Source: Candidatus Altarchaeota archaeon (GTDB lineage: Archaea > Altiarchaeota > Altiarchaeia > IMC4 > SCGC-AAA252-I15). Taken from it: DNA of 7,825 nt. Below are positions 1 to 5,406 of the stretch, in pieces (positions within the stretch are counted from its first letter, which is position 1; the number at the start of each line of letters is the position of its first letter). Position numbers and translations under genes: made by a program. The stretch is from assembly GCA_018815265.1 (NCBI GenBank), contig JAHIYG010000118.1, positions 1 to 7,825 on the forward strand, given 5' to 3'. The notes under the pieces are model-generated. The model saw only the letters and a list, made by a program, of their open reading frames with translations. It had not been told where the DNA came from and made no database searches.

Positions 1-2
1 CT

Positions 3-1331
3 GCCAAATTATTCGATGATGGCGGAGTAGATTCCCTGTCTTATTCTTTGACTCCGCAGACAACGTATTTCTTCAAGCTGGGGATATGCGATACCAGCGG
101 CAGGTGCACGGCTTCGAAGTGTTCGAACTTCACGACGTCATCGCCTGGCAGGTGTCCTTACTGCAACTTTGTGACTAGAATTAAGACACCATCTGGTTGG
201 TATGTCGGCTATGACGCTGACTTGAATGGAACCTACGAGCACATACAGGGTAGGGTATGCGGTGAAAACGCAGGCATGAAGACGAACTATACCATTGGCA
301 GGTCAGTGAACATAAAGCTTTCTAAAAACGACAACACAACATATATTGTGTTCCTGAATGCGACACTTACCAAAACAGCATTAAACGACAAGGTGAGGAC
401 GATTTCAGGTTCTCAGGCTTTGGAAAGCGGGCAGGTAAATGGCATAGGCTATACTGGAATGCCCAAGGAGACGAGGGACAAGATTATAAACAACTTGCAT
501 CCTGAGGTATGTCAGATAAAGATATCATCTACTTCATGCACGTATCTCTGGCATTGTGACGACAACGGGGAAAACTGTGTTGATAGGACGTCTGAATCGA
601 CACTTATTGAAGACGGTGGTGACTACTGTTTATGGCAGCTGCCATATTGCGAGTTCTCGCTTTGGGCTGCTGGAAACCTTGATGCAGGCTCAGTCGACAA
701 TGCCGGGAAATACAAGGGTAGGATACCTCTTTACATAGAGGTTGCCTCTAATGCAGATGTCGGTTCTCCCTTAAAGGTTATTGTTAGAAAAGACAATCTC
801 AAAGGAACCGGACCCCTAATCTTTAATTCGATAGTTAGGGTTCTGCTAGGAGATGTTGAGGTGTTGTATACTACGACAGACAAGGATGGAGCTGTTTATT
901 TCACCCCTAAAATACCGGGTGACTACATTGTTGAAACCTTTAAGACGGGCTACAGGTATACTTCATCTATTGTCAGCGTCCTCGGGGAAGATAAAACCTC
1001 TACGCCCTCAGCTTCATCGACTGCTGTTGAGACGACTTTGACAGTACCTTCGGAGAGGACATCTTCTACTGTTGTACAACCGGTAACCACTCAAAAGGTT
1101 GAGGTCACCACTACTGTTTTAAAGCCGTTAACAACTTCGAATGTGCAGACCACTATTTCTGTTTCTAAGGTGACGACGTCGACAATTTCTGTTTTGAAGG
1201 AATCTGATATTTTGCCTTCCAAGCAGGAGCCGGTGTCTGCTGTTGCTGGGTTGGCGGTTGCGTTGGTTTTTGTCGTTGCCTTGGTTGTAGTTGCAGCCTT
1301 GTTGGTGTTTAAGAGACATAGGAAAAGGTAG
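3..1331 (+). CDS. Cys-rich, Thr/Ser-rich membrane-anchored surface protein (N-terminus outside window)
   Basis: The frame is open from the first bases, so the gene starts upstream of the window; the TTG at 48 is not a convincing start because the fibronectin-III-like sequence already runs through it. The visible 442 residues begin with the end of an FN3-like module (SLTPQTTYFFKLGICD...CSNFTT). A region with 12 cysteines in total follows, including a CPYC, then a carboxypeptidase-regulatory/CNA-B-like beta domain (about nt 775-985, DKDGAVYF...PGDYIVETFKTGY). After that come a Thr/Ser/Val-rich low-complexity stalk (about 987-1190) and one C-terminal hydrophobic helix (about 1239-1310) ending in KRHRKR. 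This predicts an extracellular domain on an extended stalk, anchored by a stop-transfer helix with a short basic cytoplasmic tail. Five N-glycosylation sequons (NFT, NGT, NYT, NTT, NAT) support surface exposure. The ligand or role is unknown; adhesion or an envelope protein is inference. Stop is TAG. Confidence 0.8.
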   Translation, partial: AKLFDDGGVDSLSYSLTPQTTYFFKLGICDTSGRCTASKCSNFTTSSPGRCPYCNFVTRIKTPSGWYVGYDADLNGTYEHIQGRVCGENAGMKTNYTIGRSVNIKLSKNDNTTYIVFLNATLTKTALNDKVRTISGSQALESGQVNGIGYTGMPKETRDKIINNLHPEVCQIKISSTSCTYLWHCDDNGENCVDRTSESTLIEDGGDYCLWQLPYCEFSLWAAGNLDAGSVDNAGKYKGRIPLYIEVASNADVGSPLKVIVRKDNLKGTGPLIFNSIVRVLLGDVEVLYTTTDKDGAVYFTPKIPGDYIVETFKTGYRYTSSIVSVLGEDKTSTPSASSTAVETTLTVPSERTSSTVVQPVTTQKVEVTTTVLKPLTTSNVQTTISVSKVTTSTISVLKESDILPSKQEPVSAVAGLAVALVFVVALVVVAALLVFKRHRKR

Positions 1332-1372
1332 GGTTATGGTGGGCAAAGTGGTGGATACGCATTCACATGGTG

Positions 1373-1405
1373 ATTTTAATCTTTTGTCTGCTTATTCTTT
1401 TCTTA
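1373..1405 (+). promoter_or_regulatory. T-rich intergenic tract: TATA-like box for MBF1 and likely terminator of the surface protein gene
   Basis: The 78-bp gap between the surface-protein stop and the MBF1 start contains ttttaatc centred about 32 bp before the ATG at 1410. This suits a TATA box with a very short leader. The pyrimidine-rich stretch with several TTTT runs (1374-1403) would also serve as an archaeal U-tract terminator for the upstream gene. No good Shine-Dalgarno sequence precedes the ATG. Assignment is by position and composition only. Confidence 0.4.
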
Positions 1406-1409
1406 GGAT

Positions 1410-1889
1410 ATGATTTGTGAGTTGTGTGGTGCGGTGGCGCTTTCCGGCTTTAGGGTTAGGGTTGAGGGAACCGTATTGAATGCGTGCAGGAATTGTGCGT
1501 CTGGAAAGGATGTGGTTTCCGAGGTTTCGCATAAGAAGGATGAGAAGCCCAAAAAGAAGGCGGTAAAAGCTGTTGTGGAGTCTTTTGAGGTTGGGGATGA
1601 TTTGGCTTTTGTCGATGGGTTTGGCGAGAAAATAAGGCATGCCAGGGAGAAGGCTGGTTTGACTCAGGAGGATTTAGGGCAGAAAGTCAATGAATCCCAC
1701 TCACTCATACATAGGATTGAGTTGGGTAAATTCGAGCCTTCCAAGGATTTGGCGAAGGCGATTGAGAAAAGCCTTAAAATAAAGATTTTGTCTAACTCAC
1801 AGGATGCAGGCGACTTTGTTGTTTCTTCTTCTGAGTCTAAAGAGATTACTTTAGGGGATATGATTGTTGTGAGGAAGAGAAAGAAATGA
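1410..1889 (+). CDS. Multiprotein bridging factor 1 (MBF1), zinc ribbon plus Cro/C1-type HTH
   Basis: This 159-aa protein has the archaeal MBF1 layout. An N-terminal zinc ribbon carries C3-x2-C6 and C26-x2-C29 (MICELCGA...ACRNCA). A basic, Lys-rich linker (about 42-53) follows, then a Cro/C1-type helix-turn-helix (about 71-126) with the typical GEKIRHAREKAGLTQEDLG and IHRIELGKFEPS segments. The short tail is basic. The family is a conserved basal-transcription or ribosome-associated factor; in eukaryotes it bridges TBP and activators, while the archaeal role is less settled. The ATG at 1410 places the first Cys pair right after the start, as in homologues. The stop overlaps the start of the following intramembrane protease by ATGA, so the two are very likely one transcript and translationally coupled. 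Confidence 0.93.
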   Translation: MICELCGAVALSGFRVRVEGTVLNACRNCASGKDVVSEVSHKKDEKPKKKAVKAVVESFEVGDDLAFVDGFGEKIRHAREKAGLTQEDLGQKVNESHSLIHRIELGKFEPSKDLAKAIEKSLKIKILSNSQDAGDFVVSSSESKEITLGDMIVVRKRKK

Positions 1890-3379
1890 TAGAGTTTGGT
1901 TTGGCGCTGGTTTTCCTGTTTTTTCTGTTGGCGTTTGTCTTCCTGGTAAGGTCAGACCATCAAAGATATTTCGGCGTAGTATTCATGATACGCTCGCATT
2001 ACGGCATCAAAGTAATAGATTCGCTTTCGCGGTTTTATCCCGGTTTTTGGAAGTTCATAGCTGATCTGTCGGTTCTTTTGTCTTTTGGCGGATTGGGAGG
2101 ATATTATCTGTCATCGCATAGGGAAAGCAGGGATAATCTGTATAAGAGTATTTTGGTTTTGGGTTTGCTGTCGTGTGTTCCGGTTTATTTCATCAAGGGG
2201 GGTTTGTATTCTTTTGCGGCTTTTTTAGCGTCTTTTGCAGCCTATATGATATTGTCTAGGTTCAAGAATCCATTCATAGATTTTATCGGGGCGTCATGTC
2301 TTTTTTCGGCGTTTTCATCTGTTTTTTTAAGTGCGTTTTCATCTCTTAGGCTTGACGGCTTTTTTGCGTCGGTGTTTTTGGGCGTTTTCGGATTGCCTTC
2401 AATACTTATCTATGGGCTTTTCTCTCATGGCCTAAACATTTTGTCTGCTGAGTCGAATATGCCTGGTGTTTCTCCGATGGTGCCGACATCCCGGGATGGG
2501 AATGTAGGGGTTGGTTTTCCAGGATATGATTTGTTCATACCTTGGTGGCATGCTCTTTTGGCTTTGTTTGTAACACTTGTCGTCCACGAGGGCGCCCACG
2601 GGGTCTTGGTCAGGGTTGCTAAGGTGAAGCTTAAATCAACTGGTATACTCTCTCTTTTTTCAATTCCTGTGGGGGCTTTTGTCGAGCCTGATGAGGAGGG
2701 TTTGAACAGGAAATCCTCTGTTTCCCGGATGAGGGTTTTTTCAATGGGTTCATTTGCCAATATCGCAACCGGTTTGGTGGGTGTTGTTTTGATTTTGTCT
2801 CTTGCATTAGCCTCCCGCACCATTATGTCGTCTAACGGATTCAGGGTTGTGGGTCATATATCTGGTTTAGGTGCTGAAGAGAATCTTCCTGATGGCACTG
2901 TCATCTACAGCTTCAATGGTGTGTCGGCATCTGATGTCGAAGCCTACAAGAACGCAACTTTAGGTGTTAAACCCGGGGAGCGTGTTTTGCTGAATACTTC
3001 CGCTGGTTTGTTGGATGTAGTATTAAAGCAAAATCCTGAAGATGTTTCCAGAGGCTACATAGGTGTTTATCTTGTCGAGGATATCTCAATCAAGCCGGAA
3101 TATGCTGGTTTTGTCTCAATTGGTCTTTTGCAGTATCTGTTTGAGGCACTTGGTTGGGTTATTTTTTTCAACATAAACATTGGGTTGGTTAACCTGTTGC
3201 CTGTTGTGCCGTTCGACGGCGGCAGGATGTTTAAGGAGTTTGCCGAGACCTTGAGACTTTCCGAGTTGAATGTGAATAGGGTATTATATGCTGTCTTGGG
3301 TTTAACTTCTGTTTTGCTTTTGGTGAATATGCTTCCTCTTTTCGGGATTGTTGCAGACTACATCATTTCCAGATTGTAG
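1886..3379 (+). CDS. M50 / site-2-type intramembrane zinc metalloprotease with internal PDZ-like domain
   Basis: A 497-aa polytopic membrane protein. The zinc-binding motif HEGAH (H234, E235, H238) lies in a hydrophobic helix. The second family motif, NLLPVVPFDGGRM, supplies the third metal ligand D444. Between them, about residues 320-400, lies a PDZ-like domain (VVGHISGLGAEENLPDGTVIYSFNG...) that in this family gates substrate access. The N-terminal half (residues 1-230) contributes several predicted membrane segments beginning at residue 3, and the C-terminus ends in another. The family cleaves transmembrane segments of regulatory or membrane proteins within the bilayer. Translation is coupled to MBF1 (ATGA at 1886-1889), which suggests joint expression; whether they act together is unknown. 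The 3' end overlaps the convergent elp3 gene by 17 bp. All catalytic residues are present, so it should be active. Confidence 0.93.
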   Translation: MIEFGLALVFLFFLLAFVFLVRSDHQRYFGVVFMIRSHYGIKVIDSLSRFYPGFWKFIADLSVLLSFGGLGGYYLSSHRESRDNLYKSILVLGLLSCVPVYFIKGGLYSFAAFLASFAAYMILSRFKNPFIDFIGASCLFSAFSSVFLSAFSSLRLDGFFASVFLGVFGLPSILIYGLFSHGLNILSAESNMPGVSPMVPTSRDGNVGVGFPGYDLFIPWWHALLALFVTLVVHEGAHGVLVRVAKVKLKSTGILSLFSIPVGAFVEPDEEGLNRKSSVSRMRVFSMGSFANIATGLVGVVLILSLALASRTIMSSNGFRVVGHISGLGAEENLPDGTVIYSFNGVSASDVEAYKNATLGVKPGERVLLNTSAGLLDVVLKQNPEDVSRGYIGVYLVEDISIKPEYAGFVSIGLLQYLFEALGWVIFFNINIGLVNLLPVVPFDGGRMFKEFAETLRLSELNVNRVLYAVLGLTSVLLLVNMLPLFGIVADYIISRL

Positions 3380-4583
3380 CGCTCATATATGGTCCTAACC
3401 TCTCATACCCCAGTCTTCTGTAGTAGTTTCTGACGCCAACACCAGATATGATATTCATCTTCTTTTTGTTGAATTCCTCGCTTGCTATCTGTTGCGCCTC
3501 CCTTAGAAGCTCTGCTCCGTATCCCCTGTGTTGCCACTCATACTCTGGTGCCTCACCCAACTCGACCATGGGGCCGTAGACGTGTAATTCCCTGATTAAT
3601 GCAGTGTCTTCGCCTATCTCTTCCCTAAATGGTTGGGATGGAATTCTTAATCTTGTGAATCCGACTAGTATGTCTTTTTTCACATCTTCAAAACTCAAAA
3701 ATATTTCAGTCCCCCCAGAGGCTTCATAGTCTTCTCTCACGAGTTTTATATCTTCTATCTCTGGTTCTATCTCTTGTTTGAGGAATCTCCCGACTTCCCT
3801 ACATCGTATGCAGTTGCATTTGATTTTTTTGTCTTTCATATACTCCTGCACAAGCTGTCCGAGATTTGATTTTTTTATCCCAGCCTCGACTATGGTGGAG
3901 GGGATGTCGCGCATTATCCTCATTGTCCTCATCCACTTTGGCATGGCGGCTTTGGCTTTTGCAATAACTTCAACTGCTTCTTCAGTAGATATTGGGGTGA
4001 ACTTTCCTGCCCTATATCTTTTGGAGTAGTCTGTGCCTTCAATCACAATCAATGGATATATCTTCAGCATGTCTGGTTTGAACCGTTCATCCTCAAATAT
4101 TTTCCTGAATCCTTCCAAATCAAAGCCTGGATCATAGCCGCGAAGCCCTGGCATCATGTGGTATCCGACTTTGACTGCGGAGTCTTTCAGCTGTTTTGTA
4201 GCATCAACGACGTCTGCGACCGTATGCCCCCTGTCGACTTCCTCATATAGTTTATCGTCTGGATTTTGCACTCCCAACTCAACCCTTGTGACTCCGTAGT
4301 CTAGCATAAAGTTTATCTGCTCCTTTTTCGCCCAATCTGGTCGCGGCTCAAATGTTATTCCGACGCAGCGGACATCTGATGTCTCATTCTCCTTTTGGAC
4401 GTCTTCAACATACCTGAAAGGCTTTGTCTTGTCTCTGTATCCTTCAATGAACTTCTTTTCTCCGTCTGCTGTTATTTTTTCCCTGTTTATGCTGTAGTCG
4501 TTCATTGCTTGGAGGCAGTTTTTCACGAACCATTCCTGGTAATCTAGCATCTGGGCTGTGAGTGTACCACCCATGACTATCAA
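3363..4583 (-). CDS. elp3: Elp3 C-terminal part: radical SAM remainder plus GNAT acetyltransferase (downstream of in-frame stop)
   Basis: This is the same reading frame as the upstream fragment, continuing directly after a TAA codon. It starts with (TTG)IVMGGT, which in intact homologues follows GHPTDK-x-E, so the break is one codon wide. Visible parts are the rest of the radical-SAM barrel (RCVGITFEPRPDW at 72-84, RVELGVQ, GYHMMPGLRG) and the Cys cluster C256-x-C258-x2-C261 (CNCIRCREVG). The C-terminal GNAT domain (about 300-406) has the acetyl-CoA loop QHRGYG (351-356) and the family signature RNYYRRLGYE (385-394). Elp3 makes the 5-carboxymethyl intermediate on wobble uridine 34 of tRNA from acetyl-CoA and SAM. 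The sequence shows no further frameshift or lost motif, so the lesion is recent, tolerated or an artefact. If translated separately, TTG at 4583 or ATG at 4574 are the possible starts; neither has a clear SD. Confidence 0.85.
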   Translation of the reverse strand: MIVMGGTLTAQMLDYQEWFVKNCLQAMNDYSINREKITADGEKKFIEGYRDKTKPFRYVEDVQKENETSDVRCVGITFEPRPDWAKKEQINFMLDYGVTRVELGVQNPDDKLYEEVDRGHTVADVVDATKQLKDSAVKVGYHMMPGLRGYDPGFDLEGFRKIFEDERFKPDMLKIYPLIVIEGTDYSKRYRAGKFTPISTEEAVEVIAKAKAAMPKWMRTMRIMRDIPSTIVEAGIKKSNLGQLVQEYMKDKKIKCNCIRCREVGRFLKQEIEPEIEDIKLVREDYEASGGTEIFLSFEDVKKDILVGFTRLRIPSQPFREEIGEDTALIRELHVYGPMVELGEAPEYEWQHRGYGAELLREAQQIASEEFNKKKMNIISGVGVRNYYRRLGYERLGPYMSATIWK

Positions 4584-4586
4584 TTA
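4584..4586 (-). other. In-frame ochre (TAA) codon inside elp3
   Basis: The codons on the - strand read ...GAC AAG ACC TAA TTG ATA GTC ATG GGT... Family sequence here is D-K-x-E-L-I-V-M-G, so TAA stands in for a conserved Glu and is one substitution from GAA (G to T on the coding strand). TAA is not used for selenocysteine (TGA) or pyrrolysine (TAG). TAA also ends the 302-aa gene and diphthine synthase in this window, so a code change is unlikely. Confidence 0.85.
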
Positions 4587-5009
4587 GGTCTTGTCTGTTG
4601 GGTGCCCGATGTTTTGGAGTTGATGTAGCCTGAATGTGGTCTGCAGGTACGGGTCGAATAGGTATTGTATGGCTCGCATGGTGGCTGGCTCTTTTCCGGT
4701 GTAGCTTTGGGGGACGCTGTGGTCTGGGCCGCCGGGGCAGTATTTGCATTTGCCGTGGGGGCATTTGCTTGGCGCAGTCATGGCCGCGACGACCGCGACG
4801 CCAGATGTTGTCCTTGTCGGCTTCTTCTGCAAAATCTTAAGTATCCTCCTCTTCTCATCTACGCTGGCTTGAGCTAGTATTTCGCTGTTTCTAATGAACC
4901 TGTCCAAACCCAACTCTATGGACAGCTGCCTTTTCGCACTATCTAAATCATCCTTGCCCATTATCTCGCCCGAGAGTATCGCCTCAATAATGCCTCTGAA
5001 ATCATCCAT
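4584..5009 (-). CDS. elp3: Elp3 N-terminal part: tRNA-binding/radical SAM cluster region, terminated by in-frame TAA
   Basis: These 141 residues form the N-terminus of archaeal Elp3. Helical N-terminal sequence is followed by the TSGVAVVAAMTAPSKCPHG signature and the 4Fe-4S radical-SAM cysteines C83-x4-C88-x2-C91 (CPHGKCKYCPGG). The MRAIQYLFDPY and LQNIGHPTDKT segments come next. It stops at TAA (4584-4586), just where homologues have Glu in GHPTDK-x-ELIVMGGT. The next codons restore the family sequence without a frame change. Together the two parts span 549 codons, normal for archaeal Elp3 (usually about 520-550). The N-terminal piece alone holds the cluster cysteines but lacks most of the barrel and the acetyltransferase, so it cannot be active alone. 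ATG at 5009 has a TATA-like TTTAAATT centred about 32 bp upstream. Confidence 0.88.
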   Translation of the reverse strand: MDDFRGIIEAILSGEIMGKDDLDSAKRQLSIELGLDRFIRNSEILAQASVDEKRRILKILQKKPTRTTSGVAVVAAMTAPSKCPHGKCKYCPGGPDHSVPQSYTGKEPATMRAIQYLFDPYLQTTFRLHQLQNIGHPTDKT

Positions 5010-5035
5010 ACTAATGTAAAACTAGAAAACAAATC

Positions 5036-5046
5036 AAAATTTAAAC
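5036..5046 (-). promoter_or_regulatory. TATA-like box upstream of elp3
   Basis: The - strand reads gtttaaatttt, with TTTAAATT (5045-5038) centred about 32 bp upstream of the elp3 ATG at 5009. Transcription would start near 5015, leaving a leader of a few bases. The A/T-rich stretch 5011-5050 stands out from the GC-richer DNA beyond it. Assignment rests on position and composition. Confidence 0.45.
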
Positions 5047-5085
5047 AAAAGAACAGATTGCTCGGTTCGCGCTTGTCATACGTTG

Positions 5086-5105
5086 GTGGGGTCTGAAGAC
5101 CCCAC
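5086..5105. repeat. Perfect GC-rich hairpin between 5S rRNA region and elp3
   Basis: GTGGGGTC (5086-5093) and GACCCCAC (5098-5105) are exact inverted repeats around a 4-nt loop (TGAA on +, TTCA on -). On the + strand a run of six T follows at 5123-5128, giving terminator-like geometry, but no + strand gene ends here. On the - strand it lies between the 5S locus and the elp3 promoter and could end or process the 5S transcript. Function is unassigned. Confidence 0.6.
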
Positions 5106-5114
5106 AGTATATCT

Positions 5115-5159
5115 TTATATTCTTTTTTAGAAGTAGTAGGTGGTTAACAGCGTCTAAGG
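5115..5159 (-). repeat. Direct repeat copy A: duplicate of the 5S rRNA 3' end and downstream flank
   Basis: These 45 bp match 5217-5261 with two differences (5119/5221 and 5135/5237). The repeat includes the last 18 nt of the 5S rRNA gene plus the flank that follows it, with its A6 run on the - strand. No other part of a 5S gene accompanies this copy: homology stops at 5159, and the neighbouring DNA is two hairpins instead of 5S sequence. It looks like an attachment-site-style or partial tandem duplication, not a second 5S gene. Confidence 0.85.
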
Positions 5160-5177
5160 GCACGGTTTGCTCCGTGC
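5160..5177. repeat. Hairpin 1 in the segment between the 5S-end repeats
   Basis: GCACGG (5160-5165) and CCGTGC (5172-5177) are perfect inverted repeats around a 6-nt loop. It begins exactly at the end of repeat copy A. A structured RNA or a mobile-element end are both possible; nothing identifies it further. Confidence 0.6.
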
Positions 5178-5188
5178 ACACGCATAGC

Positions 5189-5211
5189 GTATACGAGACA
5201 CGCTCGTATAC
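5189..5211. repeat. Hairpin 2 in the segment between the 5S-end repeats
   Basis: GTATACGAG (5189-5197) and CTCGTATAC (5203-5211) form a perfect 9-bp stem around the 5-nt loop acacg. On the + strand a T6 run follows at 5225-5230, inside repeat copy B. This mirrors the arrangement of the hairpin at 5086-5105 with the T6 run of copy A. Confidence 0.65.
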
Positions 5212-5216
5212 ACTTA

Positions 5217-5261
5217 TTATGTTCTTTTTTAGAAGGAGTAGGTGGTTAACAGCGTCTAAGG
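5217..5261 (-). repeat. Direct repeat copy B: 3' end of the 5S rRNA gene and its downstream flank
   Basis: This is the copy attached to the intact 5S gene. Positions 5244-5261 are the 5S 3' strand of helix I and adjoining bases, and 5217-5243 are downstream flank. It matches copy A at 43 of 45 positions, with a 102-bp spacing between the copies. Confidence 0.85.
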
Positions 5262-5360
5262 TTTCCCGCAGGTTATGCAGTACAGTCTTATTCGCTGGAA
5301 GGCTTAACTTCTGCGTTCGGGACGAGTGCAGGTGTTTCTCTTCCGCTGTGGCCGTTAACC
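5244..5360 (-). rRNA. 5S ribosomal RNA
   Basis: Read on the - strand, the 117 bases follow the 5S rRNA consensus. They begin GGTTAACGGCCACAGCGG and contain GAAACACC, then TCCCGAACGCAGAAGTTAAG with CCTTCCAGCG after it. GTACTG, TGCGGGAAAC and TTAGACGCTG come next, and the gene ends GTTAACC. The termini pair to form helix I: GGUUAACGGC with GCUGUUAACC, ten pairs including one G-U. True ends may lie one to three bases further out. A TATA-like box is centred 27 bp upstream (5384-5391). The gene stands alone here, with no 16S or 23S in the window, which is common when archaeal 5S genes are unlinked. Its 3' end is duplicated at 5115-5159. No U-run follows it on its own strand until about 5060, so its terminator is unclear and read-through into elp3 is possible. 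Confidence 0.93.
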
Positions 5361-5380
5361 GACTATATACTACGCAGGTT

Positions 5381-5406
5381 CAGTATAAAAATGTTTTTTT
5401 ATACTG
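5381..5406 (-). promoter_or_regulatory. 5S rRNA promoter TATA box within an 11-bp perfect inverted repeat
   Basis: CAGTATAAAAA (5381-5391) and TTTTTATACTG (5396-5406) are exact inverted repeats with a 4-nt spacer. The left arm, read on the - strand, supplies the TATA element (TTTTTATA, 5391-5384) centred 27 bp before the 5S 5' end. The right arm contains the TAA stop (5399-5401) of the 302-aa gene. The same 26 bp can therefore act as a hairpin/U-tract terminator of that gene and as the 5S promoter. Confidence 0.6.

Noticed and set aside
48..50. TTG at 48 as the start of the surface protein
   Set aside because: The frame is open to the window edge and the FN3-like sequence continues upstream of the TTG.
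2425..2823. 132-codon - strand frame within the protease gene
   Set aside because: It lies entirely opposite the HEGAH region of a clear M50 protease and has no features of its own.
4584..4586. TAA as a reassigned or recoded sense codon across the genome
   Set aside because: TAA also closes the 302-aa gene and diphthine synthase, the latter exactly at the family C-terminus, and Sec/Pyl use TGA/TAG. A genome-wide change is not supported.
5055..5110. tRNA-like gene suggested by GGTTCGCGC near 5064 and the GC-rich hairpin
   Set aside because: No acceptor stem pairing, no anticodon arm of proper size and no D-arm could be laid out on either strand.
5115..5159. A second, complete 5S rRNA gene at repeat copy A
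   Set aside because: Only the last 18 nt of the 5S gene are present; beyond 5159 the sequence is hairpins with no 5S core motifs.
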